Source of the DNA: Nephromyces sp. MM_2019
Taxonomy: Eukaryota > Apicomplexa > Aconoidasida > Nephromycida
DNA length: 64,000 nt
NCBI GenBank assembly: GCA_015657535.1
Contig: JADHZB010001712.1
Span: 95,250 to 159,249 of the forward strand
Direction of reading: 5' to 3'
Positions 26,350 to 50,872 of this stretch are shown piece by piece; position 1 is the first letter of the stretch, and each line of letters opens with the position of its first letter. The notes beneath the pieces were generated by a model. The model worked only from the letters and a program-made list of their open reading frames with translations, was not told where the DNA came from and did no database searches. Position numbers and translations under genes: made by a program.

Positions 26350-29300
26350 CTACACCATAGTGGGCATGGAGCCTATTCGTAATTGGCTGGAAAGTTTCGT
26401 CTCCAGGACTTCGTCAATTAAACCGTATTCTTTTGCCTCATAAGGCGTCATAAAGAAGTTTCGGTCGGTGTCAGTTTCAATTTTCAATTCTGGTTGGCCG
26501 GTAAAATATGCTAAATAGGTGTTTAATACTTGGCGCGTATACAATAACTCCTTCGCTTGAATCTCAATATCAGAGGCTTGTCCATGAGCACCTCCTGTAA
26601 TAGATATAACAGTCGACAGCACAAAAAAAAATTTAATCGAAAAGCAACTACGAATATTGCCAGTCCATACATGAAAAAATTGAAAACTCGGCAGCATTGA
26701 TGAGAAAACACTAAACCAAACGTAGCATAGAAATTATCACTTTTATTTAAACGGCACACTAGCAGGATAAATTAATAATTCTGTTAATAGATACTTAAAA
26801 AAATTTGGCACGACCTAGTACCACGGAACTACAAAAATATATAGATTAATGATATGGTTTATATGCTATTACCATGAAAGCAGACCGTAATAAGTTATTT
26901 CCACAAAAGTAACCATGAAGCTAAGCAACAATACCCAGATGTTAGTACTAGATGAATAATAAAACTGTGTTCCATTATCCTCCAGATTATTAATTCGACA
27001 CTACATTCTTATTAGTAACAGGTAACATGTTATTATACGGTCAAGATGAGCTGTAAACCCTACTGTACTCATCAGCTGAGAAAATTTATGTTGGCAGAAT
27101 GGTGAAGATTACGCATACAGTACAAAAACTAAGAGGGGCTAACTCGAAGATTATTTTCTACTTTTAAGAAATTTAATTTCCACTCTCCAGGGAGGAAGGT
27201 GGGAGGGAGAAAAAATCGGCTTAAAACAGTTAATCTGTCCAGATGGTGCCCTCAACCAGAAAAAACTTGAATTAAATAATTATTCGAGACCTGTTGAAGT
27301 AAGGCCAAAAAATTTCGAATACTCCAGATAATATTCTATCCCACATATATACTGCACGACCACTGGACCTTGCACAGGAATCATGCAAAAAATAGGCAGG
27401 AATAAGGTTGTTAGACAAGTACGTGGAGTAGGAGTGTCTTATGACTTGATGGAAAAAAAACTTGAATGAGTGATAGAAAATGTAAGCTTAGCCTTGAATA
27501 TGTGTCCTGCAAACATATCCTTGCATAAGCATTTAAAGCGGCAGGGCAACTAAGGATAATTCCACTACAGTACGTGGGACATAGAATACGCTACCAAAAA
27601 AAAGATGATGAATATACCCAACTTTTAAAATATGCATACCGAAAACAAAGAATTCACTAGGCTTAGTTGCGTTTCTTGGGCGAAGCAGAATTTTTTGCGC
27701 GACTTTTAACATGAAAGCTGGTACCACTTAACACTTTCCAACATCCCAAATGGGGAGCTTAGTGTGAAGCAATACAAAAAAAGATTGCTACCACATAAAT
27801 TTGCTGCTGTGCACGAAGAGGAAGCAATTTAGTTCGATAGGCACTTCTACGAAACAGAAAAGTCACAGGGCCCCCTTATCAAAGAGCCACACTATAAAAA
27901 CTGGCCTAAAAAAGCCAATAAGCCTCGATAGTATAAAATAGTTGCTTCTACACTACAGAACTAGTTTCACAGTACCCAAGGGCTGATGAAGCATTAATTT
28001 AGAATTCGGCAGGGCCTTTCGCTTTCCTTTCGTCCCAGCAGCCAGCAAAAAAGCTCCCATAGAGCAGGCAGAACCAAAACATATCGTTTCCACATCGCAT
28101 GGTACAACCTGCATAGCGTCAAAGATTGCCAATCCTAAAGACGAAAATAGATGGCACTATATCAGCTCTATACCATATAAGGGAATGCATAGGAGCGGAG
28201 AATAGGATACTTATCATTGGGTAATTTTTTCTCTATGTTCAAGGAATCAGTAAACTTGTTTGTATGAACTCGGAAGCCCATATCTGACTGGTGTTCACAT
28301 ATACGTACTAATCACTCGAAAAAACAGAAAAGTAAATATTTACATAAATAAATTAACCCAAAAAAAAGGGATCATCAGTATTTAATTTTAAGATCCCAAA
28401 AAGTTTATTAGCAATACGAAGGAAATTAACCAGTATTCATGGTATTCACAACACATGAGGGATATGATATAATAGATGAAAAAAAAGCAAACGCTGCCAC
28501 ATTTGACCATTTTTATATCTCCAAAATAAATTTAGCCCTCATAATCCGCAAGAGCAGAGAATTTTTTACCCTTACATTCAGCAAAAGCGCAACTAATTAA
28601 ATTTAATCCATCAGACAATTGACAATGAATGTCCCATGCAGGCAACTACATTTATGTATTCGAAAAAAAAAGAAGCGCTCATGTCATGATATGCCCAACT
28701 AGCTTGTCGGCATAAATTATATTGAATTATGGACCCTATGAAATTAAATGAACTATAACTGCCACTTCGCTATTACCGGCTGTCACGCTTCCTCCTGGGG
28801 AGTTAATGTACAATTTAATATCTTTTGTGCTATCCTCAGCGGAGAGAAATAAAAATTGAGCGACTATGGCATTAGCTACTTCATCTGTCACTTGGTTTCC
28901 TAACAGAATAATTCGGTCTCGAAGCAACCGGCCTATGATATCATTGCTGCCGTCTCCAACCGTAGGCATTGTAACCTAAGCAAAGGCATGAAGCAGCATC
29001 TAGACGACAAGAACGACAAGCCCTGATTCCGGAAAAGTAACATGGGCGTGAAAAAAATATAGGTGGAAGTCCATGACCTTATGCTAGACATCAGAGCTAA
29101 AAAATATTTCGTGGTAGTAATATAAAACGCTTTAAAATGCAGTGTACCTTAGAAAAAAATACTCCAATATTAATAAATCGAAAAAACTGAAAAATCTATA
29201 GCGAAAAACGAAGCACTAGTGCAAAAACAAAAATATCACCCACTATCAAGACATGAATAGGAAAGCCATCCCAAAATTAATTCAAAACAGAATTAGCAGC

Positions 29301-30223
29301 AAGAAATCTTAATCAACTAGCAGAGCAAGCCAAGAAATTAGACGATTGGCAGCATTCTAAAATTTGAAAAGCATAACAATGCTATAAGGAGTATCATTTC
29401 TAGAAGAACCATATTTTTTTTCAATCTATGTATAAAGAACAACTCTACATTTTTGAGAGGGGTGAAGAATTCTAAATACAAGCCCCGGCAGACAACAACT
29501 CCGCCAAACAATTTCGGATATCTCAGAAATAAGTGAAAGATAGCAATGCACCCCACAAAAAAATTTCATCCAAAAATGAATTTTCGCTAATCAGCAGATA
29601 TTCTCTTGCCATCGCTGTGCATTCTGCTGCGCACAAAAACTCTCCGTCTATTCAATTCAGTTCATTCGAGATTTAAAGCTTTTGTACTTAGCATAGAATA
29701 ATGAGCTCTCATGAAAGAAATACAACTGGGTAACTATTACCGGGAAGGGCTTCGTATTGAGTTTTCCTGGAACATTTGGCGGTAAAGCGGAGCGGCGAGT
29801 GACTGTGGTGAAGCAACACAGATTACCACCTAAAGGACTGAAAAACTTGCCTACACTCTTCCTAGTAAGGGAAATCCCTCCTGATGGCTCAGCTATAGAG
29901 GCGTCTGATAACTTAGGTAGGGCTGTATTACCATCAGTCCCAATGGTTCGGAAACAGCTGCTACAGTTCAATTTTCGTGCCTGAAGTCGATAAGCAATAA
30001 ATGACGGACGCCGTATTTTATTGTCAGTACCGGCAAATCTCCACCCTTGCAATGACGTATGAGCAGCAGCTGAGCGAAGATATGAGTCTACAAAGTTCCC
30101 GAGAGGATAGGAAATTGTACAGTGAGCTACAAAATTCCCCCTGTTAAAGTAACTCCACCTATTCGGGATAGCGAGGAGCGCAGTAAGCAGTGGAAGCCAT
30201 GAATAATACCACAGGAATGTCAT
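26350..30223 (-). CDS. clpP: ATP-dependent Clp protease proteolytic subunit, organelle-targeted precursor
   Basis: ClpP forms the barrel-shaped serine peptidase that works with a Clp ATPase to degrade unfolded proteins. Exons: 29741-30223, 28777-28975, 27976-28134, 26350-26594; phases 0, 1, 1 agree, giving 361 residues with stop at 26350. The mature part starts near [12 protein letters not shown], followed by [13 protein letters not shown], the catalytic serine in SACSMGAF (usual GQAASMGA), histidine in [18 protein letters not shown], and aspartate in ETDTDRNFF. The full Ser-His-Asp triad is present, so an active protease is expected. Exon 1 encodes about 160 residues of extension. From the ATG at 30223 it begins with a hydrophobic leader ([20 protein letters not shown]), then a basic, serine-rich stretch, like a bipartite complex-plastid presequence. 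The frame stays open to an ATG at 30445, so the start is uncertain. Plastid targeting is inference; mitochondrial targeting is the alternative. Confidence 0.88.
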
Positions 30224-30437
30224 ATTTCTCAGAATGTCATTATACGCTCCTAACAAAAAGGGAGCAGCGCTGAATAACTTCAAAACCTCAGGCTTTGAGG
30301 CTGCAGGCAATGTTGAAAAACGATACAAATATGGGATCCCAGCCACAAAATGGCACGGCTTCGTGAGATTTCTTCCACAGATGGGGGAGAACGCTAGCAT
30401 ACCACAGGACTTGCAATAGCAAGAGCGCCATCTTTTG

Positions 30438-30674
30438 TTATGCATACATCATTTTGACGTAGTTATGCGAAAAGCATGTGACGCACTCCAGCTTAGAAGT
30501 CTCATCACAACCCGCATGGTACCTGAATGGCAATGCCTTGAGCCCATCAAAACGATATAATAAGGTGCATCTAGCTGCAATACGGAAATGGCAGGTGTTT
30601 TCTCCCAGACAAATGGGTGCCGCGTAGGCTATCACACCAATAAAAAGGAAACGAGTAGCCTTAAAACCGAGCAC
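30438..30674 (-). CDS. Possible upstream leader exon of ClpP or small secreted ORF
   Basis: A 78-codon minus-strand frame just upstream of the ClpP first exon starts with a strong signal-peptide-like sequence (MLGFKATRFLFIGVIAYA, then AAPICLGEN) and continues with a basic, cysteine-containing stretch. A GT-AG intron of about 74 nt, from after codon KLEC to the AG before SCGMLAFSP, would join it in frame (phase 0) to the open frame that leads into the ClpP exon. That would give a still longer precursor. It could equally be an unrelated chance frame. Confidence 0.3.
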   Translation of the reverse strand: MLGFKATRFLFIGVIAYAAPICLGENTCHFRIAARCTLLYRFDGLKALPFRYHAGCDETSKLECVTCFSHNYVKMMYA

Positions 30675-33600
30675 TGAATGCTTGCTCTACATGTGGGCAC
30701 CCAGTTACGTAATATTTCCAGGTATGCTATAAGCCTTGCAGCGTGAAAGTGCCGCATCTAGAGCTCTTCGAATTACGGTATATAAATCGCCGGTCACTTA
30801 AACCAGTGATAAGGAAAGAGATTACCATAGTTTTTCGAGCTACTCAAGTTTCAGTTTCTACATGGTTACGAGCAATAATTTTATAGCGTCGAAAAATGCG
30901 GCATCCCTACAAGGTTGCCACTGGTAAAGCCGTCCAGATAAAGATGCTTCTGCATGAGCAGGGTGGTTAGTTGTCTCGTATCGCAAGGTTGTCCCCGTCA
31001 CAGTGAAAAAAACCTGGAAAAGCCAAGTATTTAACTAGTTTAGTAATTGTGGGTGGACAGCGGTCCCGATCTAGCTTTACGAAGTATAAAAGCTTGTGAC
31101 TCCTAGCAAGAAAATGCGCTTCAATACAGGAAAATAAGCTCTTCATAACGACCCCATTACCATGAAATTTCTTGTTCATAATATCTTGAAATCTATGTAC
31201 GTATATTGTCCATAACGAATCATGAGAAACCATTAACTTCAAGAGTGTCAGCACACTATAATACACAGCCTAAAGGATGGTACGCTGCTCAGCATAGGCT
31301 TCAATGAAGCCCAAATTTCTCAAGTGAAGCAAGAAGCCTATGCTGCATTGCCTCATTTCTGATTGATTTCTACTCCATCTGTCAAATGCTTTATGCGACT
31401 ATGCTCGCAGTACGACATAGGGGTAACTAACCTTGTGTACATGCACCAACCGTAACAACTTGTGGGAATGAAACTTGATGTGCCTGAGTTTTTGAAAGCT
31501 TCATTCGGGTATATATTTGTTGCTTTTCTGAGCTAATTTGAATGAGGATGAGTAAAAACACCACAACATTCGCCTAAAGTTTGTTTAAGTTCTTGCCTCG
31601 GCAATTTGCATCCTTTGTTTCGATAAAGACAAACTGATTAGCAGAAATGTCATGGAATCCAACGATAGGTGTTACCGAGGAAGGCAATATATAGCTAGAG
31701 GACATACTTTTCCGCACAGAAAGTAGAGCAGTACTCCTACCCTTAGCACTGAGAAGTTTTAGAAGTTCCCTGAATGTATGCCATGGACTTTAAAGAGTCA
31801 AAGGCCACTTAGATTGTAGCCTTCAATATAGATAAGTAGGGGGCACACCATCGCAAGGAATGTATTCCGTAATGTGTAACCAGGGTAGCGACACGGCAAC
31901 CATGAATTATAGTAACGCAGGAAGCGATTCTATCCGCATCTAGAGCATTTCGCGCGGAAATTTCTGCGGAAACAACATCGATAAAAGAAAATGTCGGCTT
32001 CGACTTATCCAGCCTAATACCATGTCAGCTATCATGGCTGTGCCGCATCGCCATATGCGAAGCCTCTCCTGCCATCGAGTTGTCACGAATAAGGTAAAAG
32101 CTAAGCGGAAAATTCACTTTCGCAAGCTTTCTCAGCGACTGCGTGCTTCAGGTTCACTGCACAGACTCCTCTAGGGAAAACGATTAATGCTTTTGTCCCC
32201 CCCATTTCACCTTAATGCTAGACGTGAAGCACACTCTTACTCAAGGTCGGGCCATATAGTAGATATATTTACTCAATTTTCAGCATATACACACAACACT
32301 TCCTGATACTATTCGCATTTAACTGAAATTTCCTAGCCCTAAAAGCTTTCTGTATTCCTCCCACGCACCACCGATGCACCACTCTACCCACCATAATGCT
32401 CATCTCGACCGACATAGTACTCTCAACGTTGGTTTCCCAGACGATCTAAGTCATCCCTTCCCTCTGAAAGAGAAACTTAATCCTAAACTAGTGGAACTCG
32501 AGCTTGTCCCCCGCAAAATTCAAGGGGTAATGCAGGCCGGCCTGCTTTCAGCTACTTAATTTCGAAGCTCTTTAAAGCTTCAAGGAGTTCAATTGCACAG
32601 GTTTATATTATTCGGTTCGCAAGGACGAAGGTAATGGACTTAATGGTCTACGCATGGGGCGTAAGGCCGGCGAAATTTGAATTTCTTGTTTTGAACCACT
32701 TCAAGGGTTTCGCAGAAGGACAAACGTAGAAGGAGACTTCGCTGCTAGAGAAACCAGTGGCTTGGGCTCAATCACATGTATAGTTCTAATCGTAGACCGC
32801 GCGTTTTACCGATTTTCCAACGTTTTTTACTTTACTTGACTATGCATAAAACAAAAAATCAGCGAGCAGTCCGGAGGCTAATGAAGGGAAGCTTAAAAAA
32901 AAGCTGAAATATTTTTATCTCTAGTCAAAAGCATCGCCAACTTGAGCTAGCCTGAGTAGAGTGCTAGACGAGTGAAAGTGAGCTCGATTTAACGGGGGAA
33001 TTATTTTTAGAACTCAAAGGGAATTGGCATGGTTCAGCGATACTAAAAATTTACCATCATAGGAGTTGCAAACGAGCAATCATACGATTTAAAGAAGCAG
33101 CGTATTCGAATTAGCAAAATGAAGCTACACGATGACTAGCTAGGGTAGCTCCTAAGCTAATTAGCTTGTATTACAGCTATCTTAGCGAAAAGGCACTAAA
33201 ACTGCCACTGATAATCTGTTGAGCTAGGCTTACAGCATTGAAAAAGGCTTTAAAAGTCATCAAGCAATGTACTCTTCGTTAACCAGTAGGAATTTTGCCA
33301 CCGCATTTAGCATTTCACAGAAAGCTAGCGAGCTTCAGGCAGAAGCATATGACTATTATACGAATAACAGGAACCACAAAAATTGCTACCCAGTGGACCG
33401 CTAAAGGACATTTTCCAGAGCTTCAAAAACTCGAATTCAGGCTTAAGGGGTGACGTTTAAGCGTAACTTAGGGGAACCAGAGTAAATGTGATGCGCATAA
33501 AATAGACAAAGTTGTATTGAAATTACCTCTATGAAACTCCACGGCCACAAGTGAAACTATAAAAGTTCAAAAATTTAAGCCAAGCATAGAATCCCTATGG

Positions 33601-33974
33601 CAAGTTCATGCAAAGCATTAAAGCTTTGAAAATACAGGCGAAGAAGTAAGATCGGCAACGCAGAATAGCGAAGAATCCCCATTTTCTATTTGAATTGTTC
33701 CCAGCAAAAGGAAAATATCTTTAAATTGAGCATTGTAATGTAACCAGGCAGGTCCAAATAATTAACTCCAGGATGCTTCAACAAAATCTCCTAGTATGCG
33801 GGAACGTACACAGTAGACAGAGAAGGCAATTAATGATATAACCTACACTTTTAGTATTACTGAGCGTAAGAATCTTCAAGCCTGGGAAGTTCATAGAACT
33901 CGCTTAGGCATTCAACACCGTGCACCGCTGAAAAACATCCGACCGCTTCCTTCAATCATCCAAACAGAAAGAAT
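30675..33974. other. No gene recognised
   Basis: Region upstream of ClpP and downstream of the Rpt2 stop codon. It should contain the ClpP promoter and the Rpt2 3' end. The 99-codon minus-strand frame at 30967-31266 has no recognisable motif and is within chance expectation. No repeats or RNA genes seen. Confidence 0.5.
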
Positions 33975-45052
<11,078 letters not shown>

Positions 45053-45297
45053 TGCTACAAATCTTTCAGCCTCAAAAAGAAGTGTACACAAGCTGCTGCC
45101 AGTAATTCAAGGTTCTTCAAGAGTATCACTGGCGCCTTGATTTTCACTTTCTAAAGTTAACAAGTGTCTCGTACAGTATTAAAGGCTACGGTCATCAAGA
45201 ATACGAAAGCATTACAGGAAACCTACTACTGCGTGTAAAAGCTGCCTGGGGCAAGATTTTACAGTAGTAACTTCGATTAGTTCTTGTACTTGCGGAA

Positions 45298-45372
45298 ATG
45301 CTACAAGTCTCATCATTCGCTACAAAAACTCCACCGCCAAATAGCGCTGGTTTATTTTCAGTGCCACTAAAG
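45298..45372 (+). CDS. Possible first exon of a gene divergent from Rpt2
   Basis: Twenty-five codons from an ATG (MLQVSSFATKTPPPNSAGLF, then SVPLK) end in phase 0 exactly at AAG|GTAAGA. The exon lies about 245 bp from the Rpt2 start codon in the opposite direction, as expected for a bidirectional promoter. I found no convincing second exon downstream on the plus strand, so this stays tentative. Confidence 0.25.
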
Positions 45373-45537
45373 GTAAGAGGAATACAAAAGAGCTTTATGG
45401 GTTGCTATATGCCACATCGTCAAGGTTGCAATAACGTGTGCGTCAATTCGCAGGCCGGAGAGACTGCAGATTTTTTTGCTGTCAGCCGAAGCTGGAAAAC
45501 GAGCTGGGTGTATATGGAGCGTGTGTGTGTGTGTGGC

Positions 45538-45664
45538 GGAGAGTTGAGTCAGTAGTAATCTCCCTGTTAATGGGTGCTGGGTTTGTGTGAAATGTGTGTG
45601 CGTGTGTGTGTGCGTGTTTCAGACGAGAGTTAAGTAAGCAGCAATTTCCCTGTCCATGCGCACC
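45538..45664. repeat. Two imperfect copies of a 40-bp element separated by GT-rich DNA
   Basis: The element gagagttgagtcagtagtaa, continuing tctccctgttaatgggtgc, is at 45538-45577; a diverged copy (gagagttaagtaagcagcaa, then tttccctgtccatgcgcac) is at 45625-45664. Each is preceded by a GT/CG-rich run (GTGTGTGTGT and GTGTGTGCGTG), so the duplicated unit is about 86 bp. It lies between Rpt2 and the next gene. Confidence 0.75.
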
Positions 45665-46097
45665 TAAAGGAGGCGGGAATGGTAGGTACTCCCTCTACGC
45701 AGTGTTTTTGAGGAGGTAGCACACCCACTGGCCATCATTTTCGGCAAGAAGATATTGGAAGAAAATTGTGGCACTGCAAAGTACATAGTGTGCATGAGTC
45801 TTCTTTGTTTCGTCGCATTGCCAAAAAACTCTAATGCTACAAATCAAAACAAGGATCTTTGCATAAAAAATTGATAAAGAGAATCTAAAAAAATATATAC
45901 TCCTATAGATTGTGTCTGAGCGCAATTACTGGGCACCTTCCATTGATGAAAAAGGTGCTACACTCATTTATTTACTTGGCATGTTATTGAAACTATGCAG
46001 CTGCATCCAAGTATGCACTTTTCATTCTGTTGGTAAAGGAAGGAACCTTCTAGATCATGCATTAATTTGAAATTTGAGAATTAAATCCTTCATTTTT

Positions 46098-48278
46098 TCA
46101 TAATTCTTGCTTATATTTGTGCGAAATCATCTCTGGATTTTCTGGCATATCAGTGTTTCTTTGTAACTTCACGCTGGCACTATATTCGTGAAAATGACTC
46201 TCATAAGCTGGATAATATGCAAATGGAAAAATATTGTATAAAAGAACATACAAAGCATTAAGGTTTGAGGAGCAAGTGCAGTTTTCCCCAGGCTTAGAAG
46301 CTTCCTTACGGTGAAGAAAATGCCTGGAATTGATTTTGATCAAGCTACCTCAAACCAGTCGTACTGCTTGGAAAACAAGGAATTTCTCTATTTTTGTTTG
46401 TGGTGGTGCTTCGCGGACCAGTGCAACACAATATAAAGTTTATCCAAAAGCTTAAAACCTAAATATAAAGTTACTGATACCGTACACTATATCTAAGGAC
46501 TTGATCGACTAAATACCCAGAAAAAAAACGAGTTATTTCAGTTTAGAAAGCCGCGTCACAACGGCTTGCTACTTCAGTAGCTTCAAATAGCGGAAGCCTA
46601 CAACTGCTACTATGTTCCCCTGTGACTCAATATATAGTATTCCCGAATAGAATCAGTGTTTGCCTCTTTGATCGCACGGCCAGGCTAAGGCTTGCTGTCA
46701 TCTCACCACCTTCTATCCCTGCTATTTGTGCTTTGATTTTTTTTGGGTCTTTTTCTGGAAACTTTTTTCCAGTTTTACCGGTAATTTTAAACATCTTTTC
46801 CGATTAATAAAACTTTAAAGTGCAGTAAAAGCTTGAACTATCTGGCGTGATTACTTGGTAACAAAATTAGCGTTTTACTAGGCAAGCTGAGCATTTGACT
46901 TTCACGTAAAAAGCCTTTTCCAGAGGAGACTCCTATAGTCGTTTGGACCTCTGCAAAAGCATATTAAATAATGAGCTGATGGCTTTACACGAGTTTTGAT
47001 TAGAGAATTGTAAAAATCATCTTTAAGGCGCTTAACCGCCAGGTCATGTAAATTCTATCATTCACATCGTCTGCGGATAAATCACAGCAATTGGTGGTGC
47101 CTGTGAAGTAGACAGCAGCTTGTGCTTTTGTCGTAGCTATGGGCATGAGAAGTTATTCCGATTACAGTAAAACTGGATTTCATGATTACTAGATGTTATT
47201 ATATTAGTGACTGAGTAATACTGTTTAGTACCACGAAATGCATTTCTGCTTCATAAGGGCACTATATAAATTGGTTATTAAACTTTGTGCGGGGTGATAA
47301 ACACACATTTTCTACATTTTGAAGGAAAACCAAAGTTTTTTGGTTAGAAACATGATCTTTAAATCAATAAATGGCATTTTTGTTCTCTTCAGCTAACATA
47401 GAAGCCTAATTGAAATTGATTTTTTCTCATCACTTTGTAATTCGCCAGAACACATTAAATTCACCATCCCCCCTCTAACTTTTTTTGCCCTCTTCACCTA
47501 CAGGAGTAGAGGAACATATTGCTGCTTAGTGTAAAATGCAGCATCTCAGCTTTAGCGCTTCTCTCATCATATTTAAACTCGTAGAACACTGTTAGAAAGT
47601 TAATGGCAGCTGAGTTTCACTGGAATTTATACCCTCGAAAGCTTTTAATTTACTTCATGGTATTAATGTTAGTTCTCAAAGAATTACAAATAATTCGCAT
47701 GTTTCCTCAACCTTTTTTTTGCCATGTGCGGCAGCTCCAAAAGGTACACTCATGCACACTCTGTAGAAATCATGAAAGAAAGGCATACTCTGCAGATTAC
47801 ATCAAGAAAAAAGCTAGGAAGTTTTTAATGCGCTTACTTTGTAAACTTAATGTTGAAGCCCATGATGTACCCCGCACTCGCTAGCCATGCTACCCAAACC
47901 TCGAGGTCTGCCCGTGGATCAAGTTGAGATCCCATGTGGAAAGAATTCCATCTTGCCAACGCGCATTATACCCAAATTTCAGTAGCTCCAAAATGATGCT
48001 GTCTTGTACCTTTGCTTCAGGCTAGCAGTGAAGCATATACAACTCAATAAATCATCACTAGTACAGCAGAAGCGGCACTATCATCAAGCATATCTACTGT
48101 TTTCAAATGCTTGCTAGTAAAGGTGACCAAAGTGCTCACCAGAAGCTTGTGGATCCCGTGGTTGTATCCAGTTGTTCTGCTGATTATTATAAAATAATCT
48201 TTTCAATTCTTCGTAATGAATGAGTTCCGTACTATGCAGGACAATCCCAAACAGTGAGAAAGTTTCTTCGTAGTCCAT
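46098..48278 (-). CDS. Unidentified minus-strand multi-exon gene
   Basis: The first exon 48140-48278 starts at an ATG (MDYEETFSLFGIVLHSTEL) and encodes 46 residues to a GTGAGC donor in phase 1. Exon 47900-48014 joins it in phase (KVQDSIILELLKFGYNARWQ). Further coding-like stretches are near 47.03-47.12 kb (TTNCCDLSADDVNDRIYMTW) and a last exon of about 46098-46207 that ends in stop 46098 (peptide with KLQRNTDMPENPEMISHKYK). Links between these are not resolved. In part of 47.83-47.94 kb a second frame is also open from an ATG (MGSQLDPRADLEVWVAWLA) to a GTAAGC donor, so the second-exon assignment is uncertain and two transcripts are possible. No family recognised. Confidence 0.45.
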
Positions 48279-50872
48279 TAACGCACGGTTAAGGGGTGGT
48301 AGAATTGCTATAATTAATTATACCCGTGTGATTATTTTTTGAAAGCTCCTTGAGAGTGGAAAATACTTTTGGATTTATCAGCTTGTTTTTACGCTTGATG
48401 CTTGTAACACGCTGGTTTTCATGGATTGATACAAGATGCTTATTTTTTCGCTTGATGTGTTACTCGGTGTTATGAAGGATTTTAAAAGTCAAGCATGTAA
48501 GAGAGAATATTCTCGATGAGACGAGCATTCTCGGATATCTTCCTAATATAGGTTTTCGTTCTACAAGAAGTTTCAATCAAAAGGCTCTGTTAGATTTTTG
48601 CTGGTATCCAGCAGTGTTATTACACGGCTTATTCCACTTTTTACCCTTTTTTGAGGGAAGGTAACGTCACTTCTTTTGCAGTGTGAATTAGCCACAATTT
48701 GCAATAGTACAAGCAATGGATTAGCACATAGCCTACATTTAAGTCTATTAATGTGATCCAGCTTCCACTATTTGGCGTAAGTTACTGCTTTTCACAAGCC
48801 TGGAGGAGTGCTTTTTATGCGCGTCGGTACTGCAGCGCTCTCAAACTTAATACGCAGTCAAATGATACCCTGCAAAAATATAGATTTTAATAAAAAATAT
48901 TATGCTTTTCATATAAAACTGGAAAATTATTTTTTTTGTTTTACGCCGAATATGTACTGGAATGTGAAAAAGACATCATAGTCATAGATACAAGAAAGTA
49001 ACGGTACATCTACCTGAGTATTTTGACAGGGCTTCCTATAACTGAAAAGCGTGGCCCCTTTGAGTTTACGTTTAGCTGGTATCGCTGGTATCTTGAATTT
49101 GTTTAATTTTGTTTGTACTACCAATTTTGCCGGCCTCAACAAGCTCAGAAGCGAAATTCTTTTGGTTTGTCTAAGTGAGCAACGATGTGCCCACTGATTT
49201 ATCTTAGCAAAAGTCACTTTAAAGATTCAAATTGACGCAAACACCCTTTTACCTCTAGGTGTCACTGCAAGGCCCGCAGTTAGGTTAAGCCTAAATATTT
49301 GATTGCAATTTTAAAGATTTCATTCTAGTTCCTTCTTTGTCTTATGATTTTGCAGTATCCAAATGGACTGTTTCTTGGGGCCCCTTGGAACGGGTTCTTT
49401 TCGATTTTGATTTTATAGGCATCGCCAATATTGCTTGATGAGAGAAAAGGCGGACGAGAAACTGCTCTCATTCCGTTTCATCACTGTTCTTGTTAAAACC
49501 TTTGCAGCAACCAGACCTTTCCGAGCCTTCTATTTTTTCCAGGCGTCTCGTCATTTTCAATCCCCATTCGTTCGCTCTCCGCTGGAAATTCCTCTATTTT
49601 AGAGTTTTGTCATAAAGATATTTTAGGCCTGTATTGGTGGCCTTCACCTTATCCTAGTGATATTTTTCAGTACCTTTTAAACCCAAACTTTTATATGCCA
49701 TTCTTTAAAAAGGAATGCCCTCAATTGCTCAGAAAAAACGTGGGGAGTGGCGTTTTTCTTTTCCGGAAAGTTCAAACATACGCAAGGCATATTCCTTGTA
49801 GCAACATATGTGATTAGTGAGCAATTCCATAATTAAATGGGCGTTGAAAAAAACAGGAATTAGAAAAAATTGAATAATTCAAGCGGCGCTGCATAGGTCT
49901 GAAATAAACAAGAATGGAAAATTTGTTTTGGAGAGGATTTTAAACTACCTCTCTCCTTTTCGGTGCAAGACACTCAGCGTGATACCATTTCAGTTAGATA
50001 AAAACTGCCCTCCCTTTCCTTCTGCTACGAATTCGCTCTTTTTTCTATAGAATTTTTCATCAATTAGTCCTGTCTTGCTCTCTAGTTAATGACACCCCGC
50101 TGCAGTAATGTGTTTCTACCCGGGACCCAACTGGACTCTTTGAAATATTTTGTTGGCCCACTCGCTACCTAATCATATATATCTGAAAGCATAAAAACAT
50201 GAGAAACATTTAAAAAAGTAGTCTTTCTATTTAGAGAAATAAGTTATTCTAATTTTCTTCAAATAAGCTATGAAAAGAAATGGAAAAATGTCTGACAAAA
50301 TTGCTTTACCAAAGTAAAACTCGCAGTTCTTTTTAAAGGGTAAAATGAAATCTCTGCAGTTACATACGCTGAGGAGTTTTTGTAGAAATAAGTGAAGCGT
50401 AATTGAGAGGCTTAATCCTTCCATATTCGACCACTGTAGTGATAATTTTCTTTTTAATTTTCTAGCAGTCATAATAGATTTAACATGTTTATTTTTTTGT
50501 GTTTTTTCGCAGTTTTGGAGATGATTTTTGCTTTATTTTGCGGAGGATTGTGCATTCATGGAGAAAAGCTGCGGGTGAAGATGTTTTGATGCAATTTCGA
50601 TTGTATTAAATCAAAAAGTATGAAACTTGCGTTTTGTTTGGTGAAAACTGCATTGCTATTACTTGTAGGAATAGAATACTGTCTTGATGAATATTATTAT
50701 GATTAGTAACCTCATAATAACTTTTTCTGAAGGAAAAAATAAAGCAATTTTAGTTCAATTTCTATCTTCTAGCTATTTTAATATATTAATCTATTTAGGT
50801 GAATTTTGGGCTGAAAAATTTTGCGATACTTTGTGTGCAGTTTAAATTTTGAGGTAATAATTTGTTTAAAAA
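48279..50872. other. Intergenic, no gene recognised
   Basis: This lies between the ATG of the minus-strand gene and the ATG of the plus-strand histone-fold gene, so it should hold both promoters. The 96-codon minus-strand frame at 48927-49217 is basic but has no motif or partner exon. No repeats or RNA genes noticed. Confidence 0.5.

Noticed and set aside
29757..30419. Plus-strand frames at 29757-29984 and 30234-30419
   Set aside because: They are antisense shadows of the ClpP first exon.
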